Assembly (NCBI RefSeq): GCF_027257875.1
Contig: NZ_JAPVQY010000002.1
Coordinates: 1-64,000, forward strand
Direction of reading: 5' to 3'
From: Burkholderia sp. IMCC1007
GTDB taxonomy: Bacteria > Pseudomonadota > Gammaproteobacteria > Burkholderiales > Burkholderiaceae
DNA length: 64,000 bases
Shown here: piece after piece, positions 1-8,306 of the stretch
Numbering within the stretch: the first letter of the stretch is position 1
Layout of the letters: the number at the start of each line of letters is the position of its first letter
The notes under the pieces: model-generated
The model's input: the letters and a program-made list of their open reading frames with translations, nothing else
What the model was told of the DNA's origin: nothing
The model's database searches: none
Made by a program: the position numbers and the translations under genes

Positions 1-678
1 CTTGATGCCGATCCCGTACGCTTGCGGATCGGCGTTCGCGTCGAGCTTGAACTTCGAGATCAGCTGGCGGCCGAGATGGCCGCGGCAGCCTTCGGCGAAC
101 AGCGTGTACTTCGCGTGCAACTCCATGCCGAGCTGGAAGTTCTCGGTCGGCTCGCCGTCCTTGCCGACGCCCATGTTGCCGGTGGCGACGCCTTTGACCG
201 AGCCGTCGTCGTTGTACAGAATCTCCGCGGCCGGGAAGCCCGGGAAGATTTCCACACCGAGCGCCTCGGCCTGCTGGCCGAGCCAGCGCGTGACGTTGCC
301 CAGCGAGATCACGTAGTTGCCGTGGTTCTGGAAATTGGCCGGCAGCGCCCAGTTGGGCGTCGTGACCGCGCTGCTCTCGGACAGGAACAGGAAACGGTCT
401 TCGGTCACCTCGACGTTCAAAGGTGCGCCCCGTTCCTTCCAGTCGGGGAACAGCTCGGTGATCGCGCGCGGGTCCATCACCGCGCCCGACAGGATGTGCG
501 CGCCGATCTCGGAACCCTTCTCGAGCACGCACACGCCGATCTCGGTGCCTTTCTCGGCGGCCAGCTGCTTGAGCCGGATCGCCGCCGACAGCCCGGCGGG
601 GCCGCCGCCGACGATCACGACGTCGTATTCCATCGATTCGCGCGGGCCGTACTGCGCGAGCAAGTCCTGTGTGGTCAA
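1..678 (-). CDS. Electron transfer flavoprotein-ubiquinone oxidoreductase, N-terminal part (runs off window)
   Basis: ETF-QO passes electrons from reduced ETF to ubiquinone at the inner membrane. The reading frame is open from 678 to the window edge, giving 226 codons of a protein usually about 555 residues long. An FAD-binding motif ([13 protein letters not shown]) follows the start directly. The likely start is TTG at 678, with GGAGGAGACAGG just upstream; ATG 633 is the first ATG and lies within the conserved [11 protein letters not shown]. From that motif onward the DNA is nearly identical to the complete ETF-QO gene at 29177-30850, with only a few silent and conservative changes. The first dozen residues differ completely. 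It follows the acyl-CoA dehydrogenase gene on the same strand, which fits fatty acyl-CoA oxidation. Confidence 0.93.
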   Translation of the reverse strand, partial: MTTQDLLAQYGPRESMEYDVVIVGGGPAGLSAAIRLKQLAAEKGTEIGVCVLEKGSEIGAHILSGAVMDPRAITELFPDWKERGAPLNVEVTEDRFLFLSESSAVTTPNWALPANFQNHGNYVISLGNVTRWLGQQAEALGVEIFPGFPAAEILYNDDGSVKGVATGNMGVGKDGEPTENFQLGMELHAKYTLFAEGCRGHLGRQLISKFKLDANADPQAYGIGIK

Positions 679-712
679 AATCCTGTCTCCTCCTGCGCCC
701 CGACCGTTACGG

Positions 713-2503
713 TCAGAACTGGTCTTCCGTCAACGCGAGCACGCTCTCGTTGCCCTTCGCGCCGACGATCGACGCTTCGAGGCCGACTGCCTGCACGAGC
801 ACATGTTCCGCATAGCATTGCGCGATCGCGATCTTCGCATCGAAGAACGCCGTGTCGCTCGCGCGGTTCGCGTGCGCCGCCAGCAGCGCGCGCGCCATCT
901 GCCAGCCGCACAGCACGACGCCCGCGAGCTTCAGGTACGGCACGCTGCCCGCGAACACCGCGTTCGGGTCCTGCTTCGCGTTCGCCAGCACGTAATCCAC
1001 CACCGACGACAGCGAGCGCGCGCCCTTCTCGAGCTGAGCCTTCATCGACGCGGCCGCAGCGCCGTCGAGCTTGCCGAGCGCCGCGACAGTCTCGCCGATT
1101 TCGGCGATCAGCGCCTTGGCGACCGCACCGCCGTCGCGCAGCGTCTTGCGGCCGACGAGGTCGTTCGCCTGGATCGCGGTCGTGCCTTCGTAGATCGCAA
1201 GGATCCGCGCATCGCGGTAGTACTGCGCCGCGCCGGTTTCCTCGATGAAGCCCATCCCGCCGTGCACCTGCACGCCCAGGCTCGCCACGTCGTTCACCAT
1301 CTCGGTGCTCCAGCCCTTCACGACCGGCACCAGATATTCGTAGATTGCCTGATGACGGACGCGCGTCGCCTCGTCCGAATGGCGGTGGGCAATGTCGCTG
1401 TGCGCGGCGGCCACATAGGCGAGCGCGCGCGCGCCTTCGGTCAGTGCGCGCATCGTGCCGAGCATCCGGCGCACGTCCGGGTGATGGATGATCGTCACCG
1501 ACTGCTTGGCGGACCCGTCGACCGGGCGGCTCTGCACGCGTTCCTTCGCGAATTCGGCCGCCTTCTGGTACGCACGGTCGGCCACGCCGATACCCTGCAT
1601 CCCGACGCCGAAGCGCGCCGCGTTCATCATGATGAACATGTATTCGAGGCCGCGATTCTCTTCGCCGACCAGGTAGCCGATCGCGCCGCCGTGGTCGCCG
1701 TATTGCAGCACCGCCGTCGGGCTCGCCTTGATCCCGAGCTTGTGCTCGATCGACACGCAGTGCACGTCGTTGCGCGCGCCGAGCGAGCCGTCTTCGTTGA
1801 CCAGGAACTTCGGCACGATGAACAGCGAAATGCCTTTCACGCCTTCCGGCGCACTCGGCGTGCGTGCCAGCACCAGGTGGACGATGTTGTCCGCCATGTC
1901 GTGCTCGCCCCACGTGATGAAGATCTTGGTGCCGAACACCTTGTACGTGCCGTCGCCCTGCGGCTCCGCGCGCGAGCGCACCAGCGCGAGGTCGGAGCCT
2001 GCCTGCGGCTCGGTCAGGTTCATCGTGCCCGTCCATTCGCCGGAGATCAGCTTCGGCACGTAACGCTGCTTCTGTTCGTCGGTGCCGGCCGTCAGCAGCG
2101 CCTCGATCGCACCGTCGGTGAGCAGCGGACACAGCGCGAACGACAGGTTCGATGCGTTCAGCATCTCGATGCACGGTGTCGCGATCAGCTTCGGCAGGCC
2201 CTGGCCGTCGTATTCGGCCGGATGCTGCAGGCCCTGCCAGCCGCCTTCGACGAACTGGCGGAACGCGGCGCCGAAGCCGGGCGTGGCCGTCACGACGCCG
2301 TCCTTCCAGCTGCTCGGATTGCGGTCGCCTTCGACGTTCAGCGGCGCGAGCACCTCGCCGCAGAATTTCGCGGACTCGTCGAGCACGGCCTGCGCCGTGT
2401 CGTAGCCGGCTTCCTCGAAGCCCGGCAGCTGCGCAACGGTGTCGATGCCCGCGAGTTCCTTCAGCACGAACAGCATGTCCTTGACGGGGGCGTTATAGCT
2501 CAT
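713..2503 (-). CDS. Acyl-CoA dehydrogenase, large (DmdC/FadE-like) type
   Basis: This 596-residue flavoprotein oxidises an acyl-CoA to the enoyl-CoA and passes electrons to ETF. The length and order (short helical N-domain, central beta domain with [16 protein letters not shown]-terminal helical domain with [18 protein letters not shown], then a C-terminal extension) are those of the roughly 600-residue class. That class includes 3-methylmercaptopropionyl-CoA dehydrogenase (DmdC) as well as many fatty-acyl enzymes. ATG 2503 ([12 protein letters not shown]) is the family start; the longer open frame upstream is not conserved-looking. ETF-QO follows 34 bp downstream on the same strand, forming an electron-transfer pair. 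The substrate cannot be told from sequence. A DMSP-related role is possible because DddP and DddQ homologues lie 2.5-4 kb away, but this is inference. Confidence 0.9.
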   Translation of the reverse strand: MSYNAPVKDMLFVLKELAGIDTVAQLPGFEEAGYDTAQAVLDESAKFCGEVLAPLNVEGDRNPSSWKDGVVTATPGFGAAFRQFVEGGWQGLQHPAEYDGQGLPKLIATPCIEMLNASNLSFALCPLLTDGAIEALLTAGTDEQKQRYVPKLISGEWTGTMNLTEPQAGSDLALVRSRAEPQGDGTYKVFGTKIFITWGEHDMADNIVHLVLARTPSAPEGVKGISLFIVPKFLVNEDGSLGARNDVHCVSIEHKLGIKASPTAVLQYGDHGGAIGYLVGEENRGLEYMFIMMNAARFGVGMQGIGVADRAYQKAAEFAKERVQSRPVDGSAKQSVTIIHHPDVRRMLGTMRALTEGARALAYVAAAHSDIAHRHSDEATRVRHQAIYEYLVPVVKGWSTEMVNDVASLGVQVHGGMGFIEETGAAQYYRDARILAIYEGTTAIQANDLVGRKTLRDGGAVAKALIAEIGETVAALGKLDGAAAASMKAQLEKGARSLSSVVDYVLANAKQDPNAVFAGSVPYLKLAGVVLCGWQMARALLAAHANRASDTAFFDAKIAIAQCYAEHVLVQAVGLEASIVGAKGNESVLALTEDQF

Positions 2504-2800
2504 GGTCGATGTTCCAATCAGGCAGTGAATGGGGTGCGCCACTGAGCCCGCTACGGCAAAACCGGCCAGCTCCAGGCGACGTCGAGGCCCATCGTAATGC
2601 CGTGACGGCCGTTTTCCATTGGCATATCCGGCCCACATGGTGACAAAACCGGCCACGCGATACGCGGGTGGCGGCGGCAAAGGTCGGCCGGATGCGGGTT
2701 TGCCCGAGGGCAGTTTCGTGGAAAACGGCGTGCGCGAGCGGTATGCGGGGGTGATCGGCGGCGGGTTCGAAGCGGCGGGGTCGAAGCGGCGGGTCGTGCG

Positions 2801-2830
2801 CGCTCGGTGCCGCTCGGTGCCGCTCGGTGC
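2801..2830. repeat. 10-bp tandem repeat, three perfect copies
   Basis: The unit CGCTCGGTGC is present three times head to tail and is followed by a degenerate continuation (CGGGCGGTGG). Just upstream, TCGAAGCGGCGGG also occurs twice. The stretch is non-coding and repeat-rich; no function is evident. Confidence 0.75.
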
Positions 2831-2862
2831 CGGGCGGTGGCGGTCGGCGGAGATCGGAGATA

Positions 2863-2908
2863 GGGAGCCGGTTATGGGAAGCAGCAAAGGAAGCCGGTTA
2901 TGGGAAAG
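2863..2908. repeat. Dispersed intergenic repeat, copy 1 (internally duplicated)
   Basis: The words AGCCGGTTATGGGAA and AGCAAAGGAAGCCGGTTATG occur in a duplicated arrangement. The pattern ATGGGA-(3 nt)-GCAAAGG-AGCCG-TT-TGGGA recurs with few changes at 7037-7070, in another intergenic region near the 3' end of the dddQ-like gene. The match is by eye and its genome-wide copy number is unknown. Confidence 0.5.
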
Positions 2909-3265
2909 CTGAGCACACCGTGAAGCCGACGGGATGGAAATCCGGCAGCGGATCGCAGTTGAAATCGTCGGCGGCCGCAGGTCGAGAGTCTGCGGGCAAT
3001 ACGCATGCAGGCTTGCGCCCCGGCCGATCGGGGAATGTGGCCACACGACTGGCAGCCGCGCGCGACAGCAGCAGCGCTAGCTGCCTCGCGCGCCGCCGCA
3101 AACGTCTGAGGAAATACCGAACGTACACGAAGGACGCAGCGCCTCACGCCCGCCGGCGGCGCACGTGAATGCGGCCGCGTATCAAGCGCCGTCAGCTACC
3201 CACATAAACGACCGCGCCGGCCCACCAGCCCATTCGCGACTACCATGCCCTAGCCAACCCCGTCG

Positions 3266-3442
3266 CTATCGCTTGTCCCGTGTCAGCATCGGATCGCCGA
3301 GGTTCATCGAAACGGCCATCGGCGGGCGCGACATGCCGAACTCGTCGGCCAGTGCGGCTTCGTCGATCAACGCGCCCGGCGCGAGCTCCAGGTTCACGAA
3401 CCGGCGCCGCAACGCGTCGCGCCGCTCCATTTCGTATGCAAT
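3266..3442 (-). pseudogene. Remnant of a GntR-family regulator (winged-helix N-terminus)
   Basis: On the minus strand an open stretch reads YEMERRDALRRRF, then LELAPGALIDEAALADEFGM, SRPPMAV and a TAG stop at 3266. The core LAPGxxxDExxLAxEFGxSRxPxxxA is the hallmark of the GntR DNA-binding domain (usually LAPGxRLxExxLAxxxGVSRTPVREAL). After about 40 residues the frame degenerates and stops, so only the recognition-helix region remains. No effector domain is present. It reads away from the plus-strand reductase gene at 3707, the usual place for a divergent regulator. It is probably a decayed regulator of that cluster. Confidence 0.45.
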
Positions 3443-3706
3443 CCACCGCCTCGATATCCGGCCCGTTCCCGCCGAGGCAGTGCCCGCGCGGGCCGCGCGC
3501 GACGCATAACCTGATGTAATGGCGCGCGGAAAATAAAGCGCATTGACGCTGTTTTAGTGCACGCCAATACTCGGCGCACAGCGAAAGCAACCCGAGCATG
3601 GAGCGAGACACGAAACGACGCGCACTGCCGCCCTGCCGTCGGAGCCCGGCTTTCGCGAATAACAGCGTGCACGCGCGCGTGCGACGCCCCCCAAGGAAGC
3701 GATGCC

Positions 3707-4837
3707 ATGAACTCCCTCAACACCATGTTCGATCCCGCCCACGAAGCACACGACCGTTTGTCCGATCCCGGCACGTGGGACAACACCGGAAGAACCTGGG
3801 CGAGCGGCGAGCAGCAAGTACTGACCTGTTGCCGCGTGGTCGACGAAACCCACGACGTCAAGAGCTTCGAGTTCCGCGTGGGCAACGGCTCGCCGGTGCG
3901 CTTCGAACCAGGCCAGTTCATGACGGTATCGGCGAATGTCCACGGCCAGTCGGTCGAGCGCTGCTACACGATCTCGTCGCCGCCGACGCGGCCCTATCTG
4001 CTGTCGATCACGGTCAAGCGGGTGCCGGGCGGCGTCATGTCGAACTGGCTGCACGACAACATGAAGCCGGGCAGCCAGCTGCTGGCGTACGGCCCGTCGG
4101 GCAGCTTCACGCCAACGGCGGCGCCCGCGGCCAAACTGCTGTACCTGTCCGCCGGCTCGGGCGTGACGCCGCTGATGTCGATGACGCGCGCGAGCATCGA
4201 TCTCGGGCTCGACCTGGACATCGTGTTCGTGCACAGCGCGAGAACGCCCGCCGACATCGTGTTCCGCAATGAGTTGCAGCGGCTCGAAGCGCTGTCGCCG
4301 CGGCTTCGCACGTTCTTCGTCTGCGAAGGGGCCGGCGATGAAGCGCATTGGCGTGGACCGATCGGGCGGCTCAGCCTGCAATTGCTGTCCGAACAGGTGC
4401 CCGACTACGCGGAGCGCGAAGCGTTCACCTGCGGCCCGGCCGGCTACATGAACGCCGTGCGGGACGTGCTGCGCACCGGCGGACACGACCCGGCGCGCTA
4501 TCACCAGGAGAGCTTCGACATCAGCGCCGGTGTCGCGCAGGAACCGGCGGCCCCCGCTGCCGAAGCAGCGTCGGAAACTTTCACGGTCAAGCTGTCGCGC
4601 TCGTCGAAAACGTTCACGATGAACGCGACCGACACCGTGTTGTCCGCCGCGCGAAAGGCCGGCGTCGCGATTCCGTCGTCGTGCAGCCAGGGCATCTGCG
4701 GCACCTGCAAGACCAAGGTGCTCGAAGGCACGGTCGACATGCAGCACAACGGCGGGATTCGCGAGCGGGAAGTCCAGAAGGGTTTCCGGCTGCTGTGCTG
4801 CAGCCGCCCGACGTCGGATCTCGTGCTGGAACTGTAG
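3707..4837 (+). CDS. Hybrid flavin/2Fe-2S oxidoreductase, GbcB-like reductase component
   Basis: This 376-residue electron-transfer protein resembles the reductase of glycine-betaine-type Rieske monooxygenases (GbcB) and the hybrid-cluster-protein reductases. The order is an FAD-binding barrel (RCYTISSPP, then GGVMSNWL), an NAD(P)-binding domain (LSAGSGVTPLMSM, then TCGPAGYMNAV), and a C-terminal plant-type 2Fe-2S domain (CSQGICGTCKTKV, later LLCC). It would take electrons from NAD(P)H to a terminal oxygenase. No Rieske oxygenase subunit is encoded nearby, so its partner is elsewhere or lost. Start ATG 3707 has AAGGAAG eight bases upstream; the longer open frame to 3557 is unlikely. The dddP- and dddQ-like genes follow on the same strand. 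Confidence 0.85.
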   Translation: MNSLNTMFDPAHEAHDRLSDPGTWDNTGRTWASGEQQVLTCCRVVDETHDVKSFEFRVGNGSPVRFEPGQFMTVSANVHGQSVERCYTISSPPTRPYLLSITVKRVPGGVMSNWLHDNMKPGSQLLAYGPSGSFTPTAAPAAKLLYLSAGSGVTPLMSMTRASIDLGLDLDIVFVHSARTPADIVFRNELQRLEALSPRLRTFFVCEGAGDEAHWRGPIGRLSLQLLSEQVPDYAEREAFTCGPAGYMNAVRDVLRTGGHDPARYHQESFDISAGVAQEPAAPAAEAASETFTVKLSRSSKTFTMNATDTVLSAARKAGVAIPSSCSQGICGTCKTKVLEGTVDMQHNGGIREREVQKGFRLLCCSRPTSDLVLEL

Positions 4838-4962
4838 TCATCCGTCGGCAACAGCGCGCGGCGTGCTCCGCGGCCATTTCGTAGCAGCCCGTATCACTGC
4901 TCGCGCGCCGACTCCGCATTTCCCTGCAAACGGACCATCAGAACATATTCAGGAGACACAGC

Positions 4963-6192
4963 ATGGCGGGCGATCAGCGCCTCGATGCGCGCAGTGCCAT
5001 CGACGTGAACGACAAGGAAGCCGTGTTGCGCGAGGTACGCGCGTATCGATTGGCCCGGGTTCAGGCGCAGCTGCTCGCGCACAAGATTCCGGCAATCCTG
5101 CTCTACGACCCGGTCAATATCCGCTATGCGACCGATACGTCGAACATGCAGGTGTGGGCCGGACGCAATCCCGCGCGCTACGTGATGGTGTTCGCCAGCG
5201 GCCGCATCGTCGCGTGGGAGTTCCACAGCAGCGAGCACGTGTGGGACGGCCTCGATCTCGATGTGGAACTGCGCGGCGCGCTCAGCTGGACCTACTTCAA
5301 CGCCGGCCCCGATACGGAGCGGCGCGCCGAAACGTGGGGCGCCGAGATCGTCGACGTGTTCCGCAAGCATGCACCGGGCGAGCGCTACCTGGCCGTCGAT
5401 CGCCTCGACCCGTTCGGCACCGCCTATCTCGAGAAGCACGGCCTCACGCTGACCGACGGCCAGGCACTGATGGAAACCGCCCGGCTCATCAAGTCATCCG
5501 GTGAACTCGTTCTGATCGGCGAATCGCTGCGCACCGCCGAGAAAGGCATCGAGCGGATGCGCCGCGCGCTGCGCCCGGGCCTGACCGAGAACGACATCTG
5601 GGCGAACCTGCATTACGAGAACATACGCCATGGCGGCGAATGGATCGAGACGCGTCTGCTCGCCTCCGGCGACCGGACCAACCCGTGGATGCACGAGTGC
5701 TCGTCGCGCGTGCTGCAGGCGGGCGACCTGCTGGCCTTCGATACCGACATGGTCGGGCCGCACGGTTACTGCTCGGACATCTCCCGCACGTGGCTCGTCG
5801 GCGACGGTCGCCCGTCGGACGAGCAGCGCAGGCTGTACGCGTACGCGTACGAACAGGTCCACTTCAACATGGATCTGCTGCGGCCGGGCATGACGTTCCG
5901 TGAGTTCTCCGAAAAGGCGTGGAAGATCCCCGAGCAATTCGTCAAGAACCGCTACTGCTGCCTTGCACACGGCATCGGGATGGTCGACGAATATCCGGCG
6001 ATCGCGCACCAGGTGGATTGGGAGAGTTCGGGTTACGACGGCCGGTTCGAAGCCGGCATGACCGTCTGCGTCGAAAGCTATATCGGCGCGGAAGGCGGCA
6101 GCCAGGGCGTCAAGCTCGAACAGCAGGTGGTACTGACCGAGCACGGCTGCGTGTCGCTGACCGACTGCGGCTTCGAAACCGACTGGCTGTAA
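4963..6192 (+). CDS. dddP: DddP-type M24 metalloenzyme, putative DMSP lyase
   Basis: This 409-residue protein has an M24 (creatinase/aminopeptidase) fold. DddP is a member that cleaves dimethylsulfoniopropionate to dimethyl sulfide and acrylate instead of hydrolysing peptides. Predicted metal ligands are D260, D262, D272, H336, E371 and E386. The spacings (2, 10, 64, 35, 15) equal those I recall for Roseobacter DddP (D295, D297, D307, H371, E406, E421). Y331 falls where the DddP active-site Tyr366 would be. The stretches YATDTSNMQVW and GGEWIETRLLASGDRTNPW also look DddP-like. AGGAG precedes ATG 4963. It lies between the reductase and cupin genes on the same strand. The alternative is an M24 hydrolase for another osmolyte (for example ectoine hydrolase). 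Family call is strong; substrate is inferred. Confidence 0.78.
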   Translation: MAGDQRLDARSAIDVNDKEAVLREVRAYRLARVQAQLLAHKIPAILLYDPVNIRYATDTSNMQVWAGRNPARYVMVFASGRIVAWEFHSSEHVWDGLDLDVELRGALSWTYFNAGPDTERRAETWGAEIVDVFRKHAPGERYLAVDRLDPFGTAYLEKHGLTLTDGQALMETARLIKSSGELVLIGESLRTAEKGIERMRRALRPGLTENDIWANLHYENIRHGGEWIETRLLASGDRTNPWMHECSSRVLQAGDLLAFDTDMVGPHGYCSDISRTWLVGDGRPSDEQRRLYAYAYEQVHFNMDLLRPGMTFREFSEKAWKIPEQFVKNRYCCLAHGIGMVDEYPAIAHQVDWESSGYDGRFEAGMTVCVESYIGAEGGSQGVKLEQQVVLTEHGCVSLTDCGFETDWL

Positions 6193-6383
6193 ATCGCCGC
6201 GGAAAGCACCGCTTTTGAGCGACTCATCACATCGATAGCGCAGCATGCCGCGGCCGCAACGGATCCGCGGCACGCATCCGGCGGCCGGTCGCGATACCGG
6301 CCGCCGATTTCGCTGCGCAGTGCCGTACTTTAATGCGTAGACTTTCGTGTCGTCAGATCATCACCGCAGGAGCACCGACAAAG

Positions 6384-6974
6384 ATGAGCGCACGTCCAAA
6401 GAACATCGAGGATTTCATCCGGGTCGCCGGCGGCCTGTTCCGGTCGGAACGGCTGCCCGAATCCGCGCGCGCGTTCGCGCCGCGGGTATTCGCGCGGCTG
6501 CAAACCGTGTCGGACAACGGCACGCGCCTCTCGACGCGATACCCCGCGTGCGAATGGCTCGACGCCGCGCTTGCATCGGTCGCGCGCATCGACTCGCAGT
6601 GCGCCGAGCTTGCACGGATGATCAAGTCGCTCGAGCCGACGACTGGATGGTCGCGGCGCACGTCCGGACGGGACGGCAGCCCCAACTACATCGACGGGCA
6701 CGTGAACGGGATGATCTGCGGGCCGGGCGGCGCGGAAAGCCGCGACGACGTCCAGCTCGGCTATTCGCTGCTGATGCCTCACGTGCGGTATCCGGACCAT
6801 GGCCATCCGCCGGAAGAAGCGTATGTGCTGCTGACCGCCGGCGAATTCCGGCAGAAAGACGGCGCGTGGTTCGATCCGGGAATCGGCAGCGGCATCCATA
6901 ACGCCCCGGGCGGCCTGCACGCGATGCGCTCCGGCGATGCGCCGTTCCTCGCGATATGGTGTCTGCTGAATTGA
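6384..6974 (+). CDS. dddQ: DddQ/DddL-type cupin, putative DMSP lyase
   Basis: This small 196-residue protein has a C-terminal cupin half and a helical N-terminal half, the size of DddQ. The metal and catalytic set is H141-x3-E145-x-Y147, with H179 32 residues after the tyrosine. That spacing equals what I recall for DddQ (H125, E129, Y131, H163), where the tyrosine is the catalytic base. The cupin motif reads YPDHGHPPEEAYVLLTAGEF, and the second motif ends GGLHAM. ATG 6384 has AGGAG about 11 bases upstream, slightly far. It lies 190 bp after the dddP-like gene. Two unrelated DMSP-lyase families adjacent to each other strengthen both calls. The native substrate is not proven. Confidence 0.75.
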   Translation: MSARPKNIEDFIRVAGGLFRSERLPESARAFAPRVFARLQTVSDNGTRLSTRYPACEWLDAALASVARIDSQCAELARMIKSLEPTTGWSRRTSGRDGSPNYIDGHVNGMICGPGGAESRDDVQLGYSLLMPHVRYPDHGHPPEEAYVLLTAGEFRQKDGAWFDPGIGSGIHNAPGGLHAMRSGDAPFLAIWCLLN

Positions 6975-7036
6975 TCCGGCGATCGGTGCGAACCGCCGTC
7001 GAAACGCTCGGCGGCTTCGACGAAGGGATGCCGTCC

Positions 7037-7070
7037 ATGGGATCCCGCAAAGGGAGCCGTTTGTGGGAGC
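7037..7070. repeat. Dispersed intergenic repeat, copy 2
   Basis: The stretch ATGGGATCCCGCAAAGGGAG continuing CCGTTTGTGGGAGC resembles the duplicated motif at 2863-2908. It lies between the convergent dddQ-like and AraC-regulator genes, so it could also serve as a transcription-end structure. Confidence 0.45.
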
Positions 7071-7092
7071 AAACGCGGCTCGAACGTCCGCG

Positions 7093-8139
7093 CTACGCGC
7101 GCCGCCGGTAAGTCCCCGGCGTACTGCCCGTCCAGTGACGAAACGCGCGATGAAACGCGCTCGGATCGTCGAAGCCGATATCGGCGCCGATCGCCGCGAT
7201 CGTATCGAGCGTGTCGGTGAGCCGCTGGATCGCGATGTCGCGCCGCAATTCGTCCTTCAACGCCTGGAACGTCGTGCCTTCGGCGGCCAGATGGCGGCTC
7301 AGCGTGCGCACCGAACAATGCAGATGCTCGGCCGCCTGGTCGATCACCGGCAGGTCGGGCAGCGCCGCCGACAGGTATTGCCGCACGCGATGGCACACGA
7401 GCTGTTCGCTGAACGATTCGAAGATCCAGTCGCCCGGCGCGCGCGCGAGGAACTTGCGCAGGTTGCGCTTGCTCTGCCGGATCGGCGCATCGAGATAATC
7501 CGCGCTGAAGCGCATCAGCGTGCGCTCGCAATCGAACCGCACGGAGCCGGTGAAGAAATACAGGTGCTCGACCGCATGGCGCGGCCGCGGACACGCGAAC
7601 TCGATCTGCAGCAACGGGATCTTCTGCCCGATCAGCCACGAGCACACACCGTGCACGAGCTTGAGCATCAGTTCCTGGCCGAGCGCGCCGATCGGGCCCA
7701 TCGCCGGATTCGGCCGCAGCAGCACCTGCGCGACGAGGCCGTCGCGCTTCGATTCGACGAAGAAGTCGTCGAGCAGGATATGGAAGAACTGGCCGAAACG
7801 ATGCAGCGCCGTTTCGAGGTTGCGCGCGTCGAGCAGGCTCAGGCACAGGTACTTCAGCGTGCCGCCGCGTAGCGGGCGCGAGAAGATGCCGGGCATCTCG
7901 TCGTCGAGATCGATCGCGAGCGTTCGGTACAGCGTCGAGAACTGCTCTTCCGTCACGCGCGCATGCGGCTCGCCGAGCAGCTCGAGCGGAATGCCGGCGC
8001 CGCGCAGGTAGCGCTCCACCACGTCGCGCTGCGCACCCGCGCTCGCGAGAAAACCGTTGACGAGCGAGATCGGCACCGTCGCGCTCGGCGACGGCAGCGC
8101 ACGCCCGGGCCGGGCGGAAGGTGAATCTGAACCGGTCAT
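7093..8139 (-). CDS. AraC-family transcriptional regulator (OruR/ArgR-like type)
   Basis: This 348-residue regulator has an N-terminal ligand-binding domain of the Arabinose_bd type (DDEMPGIFSRPLRGGTLKYL) and a C-terminal double helix-turn-helix (LHCSVRTLSRHLAAEGTTF, then IGFDDPSAFHRAFRHWTGST). ATG 8139 has GGGGA nearby. An alternative ATG at 8307 overlaps the stop of the upstream acyl-CoA synthetase gene as TGATG, and would add 56 residues including five KAP repeats. Coupling to that gene suggests it regulates lipid or acyl-CoA metabolism. The effector is unknown. Confidence 0.85.
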   Translation of the reverse strand: MTGSDSPSARPGRALPSPSATVPISLVNGFLASAGAQRDVVERYLRGAGIPLELLGEPHARVTEEQFSTLYRTLAIDLDDEMPGIFSRPLRGGTLKYLCLSLLDARNLETALHRFGQFFHILLDDFFVESKRDGLVAQVLLRPNPAMGPIGALGQELMLKLVHGVCSWLIGQKIPLLQIEFACPRPRHAVEHLYFFTGSVRFDCERTLMRFSADYLDAPIRQSKRNLRKFLARAPGDWIFESFSEQLVCHRVRQYLSAALPDLPVIDQAAEHLHCSVRTLSRHLAAEGTTFQALKDELRRDIAIQRLTDTLDTIAAIGADIGFDDPSAFHRAFRHWTGSTPGTYRRRA

Positions 8140-8205
8140 CGCGTCCCCGTCGATCGAACCGCTCGCATTGTACTTGAGCGGCCCATGCGGGGGTTTCGAG
8201 GTCTT

Positions 8206-8250
8206 CGGGGCTTTGGGGGCTTTGGGGGCTTTGGGGGCTTTGGGGGCCTT
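8206..8250. repeat. 9-bp minisatellite, five units
   Basis: Five near-perfect copies of GGGGGCTTT (plus strand) lie between the acyl-CoA synthetase stop and the more probable regulator start. Read from the alternative upstream start of the AraC gene, they encode KAP repeated five times. Slippage would change repeat number without shifting the frame. Confidence 0.85.
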
Positions 8251-8306
8251 GGTGACCTGCACCGCACCGGTCCGCGCGGCGCGGGCCGCGCGGTGCTTCG
8301 GTGCCA

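Larger units (their letters stand above)
2504..3706. other. Long intergenic stretch between acyl-CoA dehydrogenase and reductase genes
   Basis: These 1.2 kb carry no convincing intact gene. Short open frames on both strands have no domain character. Listed separately are a 10-bp tandem repeat near 2801, a repeated motif near 2863-2908 and a GntR-like coding remnant on the minus strand at 3266-3442. The promoters of both flanking genes must lie here, because the two are transcribed divergently. Confidence 0.6.

Noticed and set aside
317..2545. 742-codon plus-strand open frame opposite the acyl-CoA dehydrogenase
   Set aside because: Arginine/histidine-rich translation with no domain; it mirrors the GC-rich codon use of the real minus-strand gene.
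2619..3168. Short plus- and minus-strand open frames in the 1.2-kb intergenic region
   Set aside because: They overlap tandem repeats, lack ribosome sites and have no protein-like composition; only the GntR-like remnant has a recognisable motif.
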